From Bacteroidota bacterium (lineage in GTDB: Bacteria; Bacteroidota; Bacteroidia; Chitinophagales; Chitinophagaceae): a stretch of 39,448 bases of DNA. The stretch covers positions 1 to 39,448 of the forward strand of contig SYEV01000098.1 in the NCBI GenBank assembly GCA_005800655.1, given 5' to 3'. The notes beneath the pieces were generated by a model. The model saw only the letters and a program-made list of their open reading frames with translations, did not search any database and had not been told where the DNA came from. Each line of letters begins with the position of its first letter. The first letter of the stretch is position 1. The translations under genes and the position numbers were made by a program. Below are positions 1 to 9,197 of this stretch, one piece after another.

Positions 1-2
1 AA

Positions 3-230
3 GGAATCCGGACTGTAAACTGGAAATATTTTCGCTATCGTTTAATCACTGCGCCAGAAGAATTATATGATTTAAAAAATGATCCGCTCGAAAAAAATAA
101 TCTTGCAGCAAATCCAAAATATGCAAATCAGCTTGCTTTATTACGCCAACAATGTGATGCAGCAATTTTAAAATACCAATCTGAAAAAATGGGTCTAGAT
201 GATCCTTTTATTGAGGAGGTAAAATTTTGA
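3..230 (+). CDS. Sulfatase, C-terminal end only (5' truncated by window edge)
   Basis: An open frame enters from the left edge and ends at TGA 228-230, giving 75 residues. It reads GIRTVNWKYFRYRL, then EELYDLKNDPLEKNNLA, then a helical tail. The pair of a W-K-Y-x-R-Y strand and an E-L-Y-D-L-x-x-D-P-x-E-x-x-N-L segment is the hallmark of the C-terminal subdomain of type I (formylglycine) sulfatases. The active-site Cys/Ser motif lies outside the window, so activity and substrate cannot be read. The rhamnose transporter gene starts 47 bases downstream on the same strand, so co-transcription is plausible. This would suit desulfation of a rhamnose-containing sulfated polysaccharide, which is inference only. 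Confidence 0.8.
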   Translation, partial: GIRTVNWKYFRYRLITAPEELYDLKNDPLEKNNLAANPKYANQLALLRQQCDAAILKYQSEKMGLDDPFIEEVKF

Positions 231-277
231 TTTGTTCCTTTATATATTCTTATATTTATGATTATAAATAAATAAGC

Positions 278-1357
278 ATGAACGCTCTTCTAGGTGTGTT
301 TTTCCATTTTATTGGCGGCTTTGCATCTGGAAGCTTTTATATCCCCTATAAAAAAGTAAAAGGCTGGAATTGGGAGTCATTTTGGATTGTAGGCGGATTA
401 TTTTCCTGGCTCATTGTCCCACCCATTGCTGCTTATTTAACGATCCCTGGTTTTATGGATATTATTAAGGGAACTGCAAGTTCCGGCTTATTAATCACTT
501 ATATTTTTGGTGTTTTATGGGGCATTGGCGGATTAACCTATGGATTGGGGGTAAGGTACCTAGGCGTTTCATTGGGTAGTAGTGTGATATTGGGTTTATG
601 CATGGTATTTGTCGCTATCATTCCAGCCATATATTATGATTTTAACCCAGTAATTGGAAAAGATACTTTTTCAGGGATGCTTTCAAATAGTTGGGGGTTA
701 ACTGTAATTGCTGGATTACTTATATGTATTGTTGGTATCATTATAAGTGGAAAAGCTGGGGTAATGAAGGAAAAAGAATTAACAAAAGAAGTAGCTAGCG
801 ATTCAAATTCAGAATACAAATTTGCCTTAGGCATGTTTGTGGCTATTGTATCGGGTGTACTAAGTGCCTGTTTTAATTTTGGATTAGAAGCCGGGCAAAG
901 TATGGCAAGCATAGCAAATGAAACTTGGAAAATAGCAAATCCAAATCAAGGTGAATTTTTATATCGAAACAATGTTATTTATGTGGTTATATTGTGGGGT
1001 GGATTAACCACTAATTTTATTTGGTGTATGATTTTAAATGCGCGCAATAAATCTTTTAATGATTATTCAGATAAAAAAACACCGCTATTAAAAAATTATA
1101 TTTTTTCAGCATTGGCAGGTACCACTTGGTTTTTACAGTTTTTCTTTTATGGTATGGGCGAAAGTAAATTAGGGAATGGTCCTAGCTCTTGGATTTTACA
1201 TATGGCATTTATCATTCTAGTGGCTAATATGTGGGGCTTGGTATTAAAAGAATGGAAGGGCGTGAGTAAAAAAACAAATGCCACAATTATCGTCGGAATA
1301 ATAGTGATCATTATTTCAGTCATGGTGGTAGGGTATGGGAATAATTTGCACAATTAA
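278..1357 (+). CDS. rhaT: L-rhamnose/proton symporter RhaT
   Basis: The 359-residue protein is strongly hydrophobic, with about ten membrane segments. It starts MNALLGVFFHFIGGFASGSFYIPYKKVKGW, and the x-H-x-x-G-x-x-x-x-x-x-F-Y-x-P-x-K-K-V-K-x-W pattern is typical of the RhaT family. E. coli RhaT is 344 residues, so the length fits. A cytoplasmic Lys/Glu-rich loop near residues 162-180 divides the protein. Family role: inner-membrane uptake of L-rhamnose with a proton. It is the first gene of an operon with the aldolase fusion (17 bases downstream), isomerase and kinase, which supports rhamnose over another sugar. The ATG at 278 is the first in the frame and precedes the family-conserved N-terminus. 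Related members may take other deoxyhexoses. Confidence 0.88.
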   Translation: MNALLGVFFHFIGGFASGSFYIPYKKVKGWNWESFWIVGGLFSWLIVPPIAAYLTIPGFMDIIKGTASSGLLITYIFGVLWGIGGLTYGLGVRYLGVSLGSSVILGLCMVFVAIIPAIYYDFNPVIGKDTFSGMLSNSWGLTVIAGLLICIVGIIISGKAGVMKEKELTKEVASDSNSEYKFALGMFVAIVSGVLSACFNFGLEAGQSMASIANETWKIANPNQGEFLYRNNVIYVVILWGGLTTNFIWCMILNARNKSFNDYSDKKTPLLKNYIFSALAGTTWFLQFFFYGMGESKLGNGPSSWILHMAFIILVANMWGLVLKEWKGVSKKTNATIIVGIIVIIISVMVVGYGNNLHN

Positions 1358-1373
1358 TTATAAAATATAAAAT

Positions 1374-3488
1374 ATGTCGAACAAAGATTTCAAATTCGTA
1401 AGTTATTTATGGGACGAAGAAAAAGCAAAAGCACTCGCAGGTGATGAAGTAGGTTTATTAGTGTATCGATCCAATTTATTAGGCGCCGATTTAAGGTTAA
1501 CTAATTATGGTGGAGGTAATACTTCATGTAAAGTGGCTAGTATTGATCCACTTACAAAAAAATCTGTGGAAGTGATGTGGGTGAAAGGAAGTGGTGGTGA
1601 TTTGGGTACAATGAAAAAAGAAGGACTGGCTGCTTTATATTTAGATCGCTTACATGATTTACAAAATATTTACAAAGGCTTAGCGTACGAGGATGAAATT
1701 GTTGGTTTATACAATCATTGCATTTATGATTTTGATTCTAAAGCGCCATCGATTGATACTGCTTTGCATGGATTACTTCCTTTTAAACATATTGATCATT
1801 TGCATCCTGATGCAGCGATTGCAATTGCTGCAGCAAAAAATGGTGAAAAAATTACCAAAGAATTATTTAAAGGTGCCATCGGTTGGGTGCCATGGCAAAG
1901 ACCAGGTTTTGATTTAGGATTACAATTAAAAAAATGTTTGGAAGATAATCCAGGAATAAGAGGAATCATGTTAGGATCACATGGCTTATTTACTTGGGGA
2001 GATAACGCGTATGAAAGTTATATGAACACTTTAGAGGTTATTGAAATTTGCGCGCAATATCTTGAAGATAGCTATGTAAAAAAAGGCGCTGCATTCAAAG
2101 GACAAAAAATACAATCATTGCCCAAGGAAGCAAGAACGAATCAAGCTGCAGCAATTGCGCCCCTGCTAAGAGGCTTATGCTCATCGGAAACTAAAATGGT
2201 GGGAAATTTTACAGATGATGATCGTGTTTTAGAATTTATCAATTCCAATGACCTTGCCAGATTAGCACCCATGGGTACAAGTTGCCCAGATCATTTTTTG
2301 AGAACAAAAATTGCACCTTTGGTTTTAGATATTCCTGCAGATGCGGATATAAAAAATAGTGCAGAAATTAAAAAGCAAATTGAACCTAAGTTTGTTGCTT
2401 ATCGAAAAATGTATGCGGAATACTACGAAAAATGTAAGAGGGATAATAGCCCTGCCATTCGTGATGCAAATCCAGTGGTGATTTTATATCCTGGTGTGGG
2501 CATGTTTACTTTTGCAAAGGACAAACAAACAGCAAGAGTCGCTGGTGAATTTTATATTAATGCAATTAATGTAATGAAAGGTGCTGAAGCAATTTCAAGT
2601 TACACCTCACTTCCTTTACAGGAAGCATTTAATATTGAGTATTGGTTATTAGAGGAAGCAAAGTTGCAAAGAATGCCAAAGCCAAAAGCATTAAAAGGAA
2701 AAATTGCATTAGTCACTGGAAGTGGTGGCGGTATTGGGAAAGCAATCGCACATAAATTTGCAAGTGAAGGTGCTTGTGTAATTTTATCTGACAATAATTT
2801 AGAAAGATTACAAGCGGCTAAAGATGAATTTATAAAAGCTTATGGTAAAGACGCAGTTGCCTCCGATGTGTTAGATGTAACTGATGCAAATAGTATCAAG
2901 AAAACAATGCAAACCGCTTGTTTACAATTTGGCGGATTAGATATTATTGTAAATAATGCAGGATTATCTATTTCAAAAACCATTGAAGATCATACGGAAC
3001 AGGATTGGGATATTTTATATGATGTGTTGGTAAAAGGACAGTTTTTAGTCACACAAAATGCAATTGACATTATGCGCAAGCAAGCAGTAGGTGGTGATAT
3101 TTTAAACATTGTAAGTAAAAACGCATTGGTGAGTGGTCCTAATAACGCAGGCTATGGCTCAGCAAAAGCAGCACAGCTTCACTTAAGCAGATTAAATGCC
3201 GCTGAACTAGGCAAGGATAAAATAAGGGTGAACGTCATCAATCCAGATGCGGTGATTGCCGGAAGTAATATATGGAGTGGCGGATGGGCAGAAGGGCGTG
3301 CAAAAGCCTATGGTATTACTATTGCTGAATTACCCGCATATTATGCAGGTCGTACATTATTAAATGAAATTATTTTACCTGAAGATATTGCCAATGCTTG
3401 TTTTGCTTATGTAGGCGGATTATTAAATAAAACAACAGGTAATGTGATCAATGTGGACGGAGGAATTGCAGTTTCATTTGTAAGATAA
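1374..3488 (+). CDS. rhaEW: Bifunctional rhamnulose-1-phosphate aldolase / short-chain (lactaldehyde) dehydrogenase
   Basis: This 704-residue fusion has two domains. Residues about 20-430 are a class II aldolase: GGGNTSCK at 46-53 for phosphate binding, the zinc-ligand segment HIDHLHPDA at 139-147 and GSHG at 201-204. Residues about 440-704 are an SDR domain: Rossmann motif TGSGGGIG at 448-455, NNAG at 527-530, catalytic Y594 and K598 in YGSAK, and a C-terminal VDGG turn. Known members of this architecture (B. subtilis RhaEW, YuxG) split L-rhamnulose-1-phosphate into dihydroxyacetone phosphate and L-lactaldehyde and oxidise the latter to lactate. The fusion replaces separate rhaD and aldA genes. 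It is cytoplasmic and lies between rhaT and rhaI. The aldolase half could also accept L-fuculose-1-phosphate. Confidence 0.9.
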   Translation: MSNKDFKFVSYLWDEEKAKALAGDEVGLLVYRSNLLGADLRLTNYGGGNTSCKVASIDPLTKKSVEVMWVKGSGGDLGTMKKEGLAALYLDRLHDLQNIYKGLAYEDEIVGLYNHCIYDFDSKAPSIDTALHGLLPFKHIDHLHPDAAIAIAAAKNGEKITKELFKGAIGWVPWQRPGFDLGLQLKKCLEDNPGIRGIMLGSHGLFTWGDNAYESYMNTLEVIEICAQYLEDSYVKKGAAFKGQKIQSLPKEARTNQAAAIAPLLRGLCSSETKMVGNFTDDDRVLEFINSNDLARLAPMGTSCPDHFLRTKIAPLVLDIPADADIKNSAEIKKQIEPKFVAYRKMYAEYYEKCKRDNSPAIRDANPVVILYPGVGMFTFAKDKQTARVAGEFYINAINVMKGAEAISSYTSLPLQEAFNIEYWLLEEAKLQRMPKPKALKGKIALVTGSGGGIGKAIAHKFASEGACVILSDNNLERLQAAKDEFIKAYGKDAVASDVLDVTDANSIKKTMQTACLQFGGLDIIVNNAGLSISKTIEDHTEQDWDILYDVLVKGQFLVTQNAIDIMRKQAVGGDILNIVSKNALVSGPNNAGYGSAKAAQLHLSRLNAAELGKDKIRVNVINPDAVIAGSNIWSGGWAEGRAKAYGITIAELPAYYAGRTLLNEIILPEDIANACFAYVGGLLNKTTGNVINVDGGIAVSFVR

Positions 3489-3539
3489 TTTAAATTAGTA
3501 TTAGCGGAATAAAGCAAATAAAAATTATATAGCTACAAA

Positions 3540-4811
3540 ATGAGAATTAATAAATCAACCATTGACCAACATAACGAAGCACACCATCAAGTTCATCGTC
3601 AAAAATTTGAATTTATCCATAGTCAATTGAATGATGCTGAAGCGTTAATTCAAAAATTAATTGATTTTAATGTGGCTATTCCAAGTTGGGCATTAGGTAC
3701 CGGCGGTACTAGGTTTGCGCGATTTTCTGGCGCAGGAGAACCTGCTACCTTACAAGATAAAATGGAAGATGTAGGTTTAATTCATGCACTAAATAATTCA
3801 AGTGGTGCTATATCACTTCATATTCCTTGGGATATCCCTTCTGATTATAATGCGATTAAGCAATTGGCGTCTGAATTAAATTTAAAATTTGATGCGGTCA
3901 ATTCAAATACATTTCAAGATCAAAAAGGGCAGGAACATAGTTATAAATTTGGCTCACTTCAGCATACCAACAAAGCGGTAAGACAGCAAGCGATTCAACA
4001 CAATATGGAAGTTATTCAACATGGTGTTGCATTGGGATCAAAAGCACTGACCGTATGGTTAAGTGATGGAAGCTGTTTTCCAGGTCAACTTAATTTTAGA
4101 AAGGCTTTTCAAAATACATTGGATGGTTTGCAACAAATTTATGCAACCCTACCTGCGGACTGGAAAGTATATATTGAATACAAAGCCTTTGAGCCTAATT
4201 TTTATTCTACGACGGTGGGTGATTGGGGGCAATCCTTATTATATGCAAATAAATTAGGGCCTAAAGCATTCACATTAGTTGATTTAGGCCATCATTTACC
4301 CAATGCAAACATTGAACAAATTGTTGCACTATTAATGATGGAGCAAAAACTAGCTGGTTTTCATTTCAACGATAGTAAATACGGGGATGATGATTTAACA
4401 GTAGGAAGCATAAAACCTTACCAATTATTTTTAATTTTTAATGAACTTGTCGAAGGCATGGATGCGCGAGGAATGAATCATGCAACTGATTTGGGATGGA
4501 TGATTGATGCAAGTCACAATGTTAAAGATCCTTTAGAAGATTTATTACAATCAGTGGAAGCAATTATGATTTCATACGCGCAGGCTTTATTAGTGGATCG
4601 AGTTGCCTTAAACGAGGCGCAACAAAATAACGATGTAGTTGCAGCACAGGAAATATTACAAAACGCATTCAGAACCGATGTTCGCGCTATTGTTGCCGAA
4701 GCTAGATTAAGGGCTGGTGCGGCAATTAACCCTTTACAATTTTACAGAACACAACAAGTTCGAAATCAATTAATACATCAAAGAGGGAATACTATTACCT
4801 CTGGCTTATAA
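3540..4811 (+). CDS. rhaI: L-rhamnose isomerase, RhaI type (TIM-barrel sugar isomerase)
   Basis: The 423-residue length matches RhaI-type isomerases (about 430 residues in Pseudomonas stutzeri), which differ from the E. coli RhaA branch. Visible features are WLSDGSCFPGQ at 173-183, metal-ligand candidates E213 (in YIEYKAFEP), D248 with H251/H252 (VDLGHH), H275 and D278 (GFHFND), and a following D-rich turn at 283-285. The reaction is L-rhamnose to L-rhamnulose using divalent metal in a TIM barrel. P. stutzeri-type enzymes are known for broad substrate range (allose/psicose among others), so L-rhamnose is inferred from the operon. The stop codon TAA overlaps the ATG of the next gene by one base, which implies translational coupling with the kinase. 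Confidence 0.88.
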   Translation: MRINKSTIDQHNEAHHQVHRQKFEFIHSQLNDAEALIQKLIDFNVAIPSWALGTGGTRFARFSGAGEPATLQDKMEDVGLIHALNNSSGAISLHIPWDIPSDYNAIKQLASELNLKFDAVNSNTFQDQKGQEHSYKFGSLQHTNKAVRQQAIQHNMEVIQHGVALGSKALTVWLSDGSCFPGQLNFRKAFQNTLDGLQQIYATLPADWKVYIEYKAFEPNFYSTTVGDWGQSLLYANKLGPKAFTLVDLGHHLPNANIEQIVALLMMEQKLAGFHFNDSKYGDDDLTVGSIKPYQLFLIFNELVEGMDARGMNHATDLGWMIDASHNVKDPLEDLLQSVEAIMISYAQALLVDRVALNEAQQNNDVVAAQEILQNAFRTDVRAIVAEARLRAGAAINPLQFYRTQQVRNQLIHQRGNTITSGL

Positions 4812-6130
4812 TGAAAGCAACGCCTGTCATATTAATTTTTGATATTGGAAAAACCAATAAAAAGTTATTGCTTTTTGATGAGGCATATAATATGGTGTAT
4901 GAATCCATTGAACAGTTTCAAGAAATAAAAGATGAGGATGGGTTTGAAGGGGAAAATATTATTAAATTAAAGGAATGGATGCTTAGTTCGTTTGCGGAAA
5001 TTATGCAAAACGGGGCTTTTGAAATTAAAGCAGTTAATTTTTCAGGCTATGGAGCAAGCTTTGTTTTGTTAGATGATAACAATAAAGAAATCACCCCTTT
5101 ATATAATTATCTAAAGCCTTTTGATAAAGCACTACAGGAAAAATTTTATGCTGCCTATGGTGGCGAACAAGAACTAGCAAAAGTGACCGCTTCCCCTGTA
5201 TTGGGAAATTTAAATTCAGGATTACAGCTTTATCGAATAAAAAATGAACTGCCTATAAAATTTGAAGCGCTTAAAACCGCATTGCATTTACCACAATATC
5301 TAAGTTTCTTATTTACGCAACAACTTTTTTCCGATATCACGAGTGTTGGCTGTCATACCCAATTATGGAACTTTAATACAAAGCAATACCATGCATGGGT
5401 AGGTCAGGAAGGCATCCTTGATAAACTTGCGCCAATCAAAAATAGCGATGAAGTGATTGAAGTAACAAATCCATTAGCTAAGCAAGCATTGAAAGTGGGG
5501 ATTGGTCTTCATGATAGTTCAGCAGCACTAGTACCTTATATACACTCATTTCAATCACCCTATGTGTTAATTTCAACAGGTACCTGGTGTATTAGTTTGA
5601 ATCCATTTAATCAAAGCGTGCTTACTGAGGCCGAATTAAAGCAGGATTGTTTGTGTTATATTTCCTACACTGGAAATCCAATTAAGGCTTCTCGCTTATT
5701 TGCAGGTAATGAACATGAGCAACAAGTAAAAAAATTAGCAGAACAGTTTAATCAACCGGTGGATTATTATAAAACCGTCGAGTTTAATAAAGTGATATAT
5801 ATCAACTTAATTGAATCAGATTCAATTTTTAATATTGATAGTTATGAGGAAGCGTATCACCAATTAATATTTAATATTATTCAACAGCAAGTAGCGAGCA
5901 CTAATTTAGTTTTAAATAATGCAGATGTTGACCAAATATTTGTAGATGGCGGCTTTAGCAATAATCCAGTATTCATGCATTTGTTAGCGGCAGCTTACCC
6001 AAATAAAAAAGTATTTGCCGCCACCTTATCGCAGGCTTCAAGTTTGGGTGCAGCAATGGCAATACATGCGCATTGGAACACGCAATCAATTCCGAATCAA
6101 CTCATTCAATTAAAGCAATACTTCTATTAA
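4811..6130 (+). CDS. rhaB: FGGY-family carbohydrate kinase, rhamnulokinase-like
   Basis: The 439-residue protein has the FGGY/actin-like ATPase layout. The phosphate-1 loop is DIGKTNKK at about 11-18, the central adenosine/phosphate-2 segment STGTWCISLNPF is at about 255-266, and VDGGFSNNPVF near 378 is the C-terminal adenosine motif. It is shorter than E. coli RhaB (489). Placement right after the isomerase, with a one-base ATG overlap, makes L-rhamnulose the expected substrate and rhamnulose-1-phosphate the product. Some FGGY kinases in this position act on L-fuculose or xylulose, so the specificity is inferred from context. It is the last gene of the rhamnose operon, and a strong hairpin terminator follows its stop immediately. 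Confidence 0.85.
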   Translation: MKATPVILIFDIGKTNKKLLLFDEAYNMVYESIEQFQEIKDEDGFEGENIIKLKEWMLSSFAEIMQNGAFEIKAVNFSGYGASFVLLDDNNKEITPLYNYLKPFDKALQEKFYAAYGGEQELAKVTASPVLGNLNSGLQLYRIKNELPIKFEALKTALHLPQYLSFLFTQQLFSDITSVGCHTQLWNFNTKQYHAWVGQEGILDKLAPIKNSDEVIEVTNPLAKQALKVGIGLHDSSAALVPYIHSFQSPYVLISTGTWCISLNPFNQSVLTEAELKQDCLCYISYTGNPIKASRLFAGNEHEQQVKKLAEQFNQPVDYYKTVEFNKVIYINLIESDSIFNIDSYEEAYHQLIFNIIQQQVASTNLVLNNADVDQIFVDGGFSNNPVFMHLLAAAYPNKKVFAATLSQASSLGAAMAIHAHWNTQSIPNQLIQLKQYFY

Positions 6131-6170
6131 AAAAGGGTCCCCTCCGAAAAATCGGAGGGGACCCTTTTTT
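6131..6170. terminator. Bidirectional intrinsic terminator
   Basis: A perfect inverted repeat has a 17-bp stem (left arm 6131-6147, right arm 6152-6168) and an AAAA loop. The core is GGGTCCCCTCCGA. It is flanked by A-run and T-run, so it gives a U-tract on either strand. It sits in the 57-base gap between the convergent rhamnulokinase gene and the MFS transporter gene and should end transcription from both sides. Confidence 0.93.
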
Positions 6171-6187
6171 ATAAAATACCTAATGAC

Positions 6188-7396
6188 TTAAGCTACTTGT
6201 TTCTTTTTTCCAAAAAAGTACAAAGCAGTAAATGCCACAATTAAAATTCCAGGGAAAATAAGCATATTGGATAACGTAGATTGTCCCGCTGCTAAATCAG
6301 CAGCATCGCCTACTAAACCTTTAGCTTCAGCGACCACTTTATTATCTCTGATCCACGCACCAATTACGGGTTGAAACATAGAGGAGGAGAACATACCAAT
6401 ACCGCCTAATATAGAAAGCCCTAGTGCACCAGTCTGAGGAAGGTTTTCAGCGATATAGCCCAACATATTTGGCCAGAAATAACAAATACCTAATGCATAA
6501 AATACTGCAGCTACATAAAGCATAGATCCTTGCATGGTACTCATCATATATAAGCCAATAACACCAAACACAGCCGAGCCAAGTAATACACCCACTGTAT
6601 TTAATTTCTTAATTAATGGTCCAGCAAAGTATCTTCCCACTGCCATTAAACCAGTCACCAATGCTAAAATTAACATTGGACTAGCGCCTGCTTTAGCTAA
6701 AATTGGTCCAACCCATTGTTGTGGTCCAAATTCAGATATTGCAGTTAAAGCCATACATGCCGCCATAAATAAATATAAAGGATTCAACATCGCTTTAAAA
6801 TTCGCCAACGCGGAGTTATCTCCAATTCTTGGTTTAGGAAAACTTTGACCATAAAACAAGACGGCATAAATAATAGTAGGAATTAAAATAATCCAGATTT
6901 GTGCTTGCCACTGCATATTCGCATCTGTCATGAATTTTGAAACCAAGGCTCCCAATACAATTCCACCAGGGAACCACATATGGAAACGATTCAATTTGCT
7001 GTTCATTTCAATACCAGAATAGGAATCGGCAATCATTGGATTACAAGCTGCTTCCGTACATCCATTACCCAAGCCTATCAATAGGGTTGAGATTAATAGT
7101 GTGTTGTAATCAACTGCATAAATAGTCATTAAAATACCAACAGCATGTGCGACCAATGCTATTTGCATAATTAATTTTGGACCAATGTAAGAATAAAAAA
7201 TTCCGCCTAAGATCATGGAAATCGGGAATCCAAGAAACCACATGGAATTAATGGTTCCCAATTGTACGGTGTCTAAATTCATTTCTGTACCCAACTGTGT
7301 TAAAATTCCAGCACGAATACTGAATGAAAAAGCAGTCGTGATAAGTGCAAAGCAGCTCGCATAAAACAGACGATTTGCATTAATAGGTTGACTCAT
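6188..7396 (-). CDS. MFS transporter, probable sugar permease
   Basis: The 402-residue polytopic protein has about 12 predicted membrane segments and the features of the major facilitator superfamily. These include a conserved acidic/Gly segment between TM4 and TM5 (GLGNGCTEAACNPMIADSY), FHMWFPGG near TM5 and a basic C-terminal tail (FGKKKQVA). The style resembles Bacteroidota sugar permeases related to the fucose/glucose (FHS) group, but I cannot fix the substrate. It is transcribed toward the rhamnose operon and shares the terminator at 6131-6170. It diverges from the amidohydrolase gene across a 229-base gap (7397-7625). That gap holds no exact TAnnTTTG box that I could find on either strand. 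A second sugar porter beside rhaT suggests uptake of a different monosaccharide, such as fucose. Confidence 0.8.
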   Translation of the reverse strand: MSQPINANRLFYASCFALITTAFSFSIRAGILTQLGTEMNLDTVQLGTINSMWFLGFPISMILGGIFYSYIGPKLIMQIALVAHAVGILMTIYAVDYNTLLISTLLIGLGNGCTEAACNPMIADSYSGIEMNSKLNRFHMWFPGGIVLGALVSKFMTDANMQWQAQIWIILIPTIIYAVLFYGQSFPKPRIGDNSALANFKAMLNPLYLFMAACMALTAISEFGPQQWVGPILAKAGASPMLILALVTGLMAVGRYFAGPLIKKLNTVGVLLGSAVFGVIGLYMMSTMQGSMLYVAAVFYALGICYFWPNMLGYIAENLPQTGALGLSILGGIGMFSSSMFQPVIGAWIRDNKVVAEAKGLVGDAADLAAGQSTLSNMLIFPGILIVAFTALYFFGKKKQVA

Positions 7397-7625
7397 AAGT
7401 AAAATGGTTTTAGTGATTTGGTTTAAGTATTCTCAAGCTAAATAATCTTGGTCTTTTTTCCAAAAAAAAGAGGCTAATATTTTATCCGTCATCGGACTGG
7501 TAAAGTAATTATTCATAAATTTATAGGGCCCTTAAATGATAAATTGTTAAAATTATCTTAACGAGTATAAGATATAAATTAGCTTAATTAATAAAGTATA
7601 CATCTTACAATAAACAAATGTTATA

Positions 7626-9197
7626 ATGAAAAAAATCATACTTATCACTTTAACTTTTTTATCTATTTTAAATAGTCATGGGCAAACTGCAGATTATATC
7701 ATCCGAAATGGTAAATTAATTGATGGCATGGGAAATCAATGGCAGTATAAGGATGTGGCGATTACAAAAGATAAAATTGTAGCCATTGGAAATTTACAAA
7801 GTTGGAAAGGGACGCGAGAAATTGATGCAAAAGGATTCATTATTTCACCAGGTTTTATTGATGTTCATGGGCATATTGAAAATGCAGCAATCAGAAACCC
7901 ATTGGCTTCTAATTTTATTTATGATGGGGTAACCACCGTAATTACAGGCAACTGTGGTGGTTCAATGGAAAGCTTAAAAAAATATTTTAATACTATTGAT
8001 TCCGTCGGCGTTGCTATAAATATTGCATCTCTCATTGGACACAATACCATACGTAAACAAGTCATGGGCACGGCGAATCGGAATGCCACGGAACAAGAGT
8101 TAATGCAGATGGAACAATTAGCGCAGCAAGCAATGAAAGATGGCGCCGCTGGTATGTCCACGGGTTTAATTTATATCCCTGGTACTTATGCGCCTACTTT
8201 TGAAATTGTAAGACTTGCAAAAGTAGTGTCCAATAATGGTGGTGTGTATGCATCACATATTAGATATGAAGAAGATAAAGTAGTGGATGCAATTAATGAG
8301 GCAATTAACATTGGTCGTGAAGCAAATATTCCAGTTGAAATTTCACATTTTAAAGTAAGCGGTCAAAATAATTGGGGGAGAAGCAAAGAAACAATTCCAT
8401 TAATTGTAAATGCAAGAAAGGAAGGTATTGATGTTACGATTGATCAATACCCTTATACCGCAAGCAGTACACAGCTTAGTGTATTACTTCCTGATTGGGT
8501 ATTAGCAGATGGACAGGATTCAATCATGGCAAGATTAAAAAATCCGAGTATCAGAAAAAAAGTAGCGGCACATAGTATGGGTATCATCAAAAAAAGAGGA
8601 TTAAAACATTTTAGTTATGCGGTTGTTGCAAATTATAGTGCTGATTCAACTTATAATGGAAAAAGTATTGAAGAAATAAATATTTTAAGAGGAAATAAAA
8701 ATAATGCCAAACAAGAAGCGGAAATAATCATTCAAATGATTGAAAAAGGCGGCGCCCAAATGATCTATCATGGCATGAGCGAAGAAGATGTAAAAACAAT
8801 CATGAAGTATCCTTTTAATATGTTTGCAAGTGATGCGAGTATTGTCAATTTTGGTTCCGGTATGCCACATCCTCGTGCTTATGGAACCAATGCTAGGGTA
8901 CTCGGAAGATACGTTAAAACCTTAGGCGTCATTAGTTTAGAGGAAGCTATAAGACGTATGACTAGCTTGCCCGCACAAAAGTTTAATTTAAAAAATAGGG
9001 GCTTAATTAAAGAAGGTTATTTTGCCGACATTGTCATTTTTGATGAGGATGAAATTTCAGATGCATCAGAATATAACCAACCACACAAATATAGTAAGGG
9101 CATAAAATATGTGTGGGTCAATGGCGCACTAAGTATTGACAATGGTGTTCAAAATATGGCAAGAAAGGGAATAGCCATTCGCAATGAAAATAATTAG
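7626..9197 (+). CDS. Secreted D-aminoacylase-like amidohydrolase (N-acyl-D-amino-acid deacylase family)
   Basis: The protein has 523 residues. A signal peptide (residues 1-20, ending HGQ) directs it to the periplasm. The amidohydrolase fold shows the metal motif DVHGHIE (H81, H83), C110 in GNCGGS (the bridging Cys of the D-aminoacylase group), the His residues of YASHIRYE and EISHFKVSG, and the Asp of FASDASI. The end, LKNRGLIKEGYFADIVIFD, is the usual beta-sandwich return of the family. Known relatives hydrolyse N-acyl-D-amino acids or related amides with zinc. Annotated members are often cytosolic, so the clear leader is notable. The downstream DUF1080 gene is 175 bases away, so shared transcription is uncertain. 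The exact substrate is unknown. Confidence 0.85.
   Translation: MKKIILITLTFLSILNSHGQTADYIIRNGKLIDGMGNQWQYKDVAITKDKIVAIGNLQSWKGTREIDAKGFIISPGFIDVHGHIENAAIRNPLASNFIYDGVTTVITGNCGGSMESLKKYFNTIDSVGVAINIASLIGHNTIRKQVMGTANRNATEQELMQMEQLAQQAMKDGAAGMSTGLIYIPGTYAPTFEIVRLAKVVSNNGGVYASHIRYEEDKVVDAINEAINIGREANIPVEISHFKVSGQNNWGRSKETIPLIVNARKEGIDVTIDQYPYTASSTQLSVLLPDWVLADGQDSIMARLKNPSIRKKVAAHSMGIIKKRGLKHFSYAVVANYSADSTYNGKSIEEINILRGNKNNAKQEAEIIIQMIEKGGAQMIYHGMSEEDVKTIMKYPFNMFASDASIVNFGSGMPHPRAYGTNARVLGRYVKTLGVISLEEAIRRMTSLPAQKFNLKNRGLIKEGYFADIVIFDEDEISDASEYNQPHKYSKGIKYVWVNGALSIDNGVQNMARKGIAIRNENN

Noticed and set aside
634-912. Minus-strand open frame of 92 codons inside rhaT
   Set aside because: It lies wholly within a well-supported gene on the other strand, has no recognisable domain, and its composition mirrors the membrane protein read in reverse.
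6534-6848. Plus-strand open frame of 104 codons inside the MFS transporter gene
   Set aside because: Antisense shadow of a conserved transporter; no leader or motif of its own.
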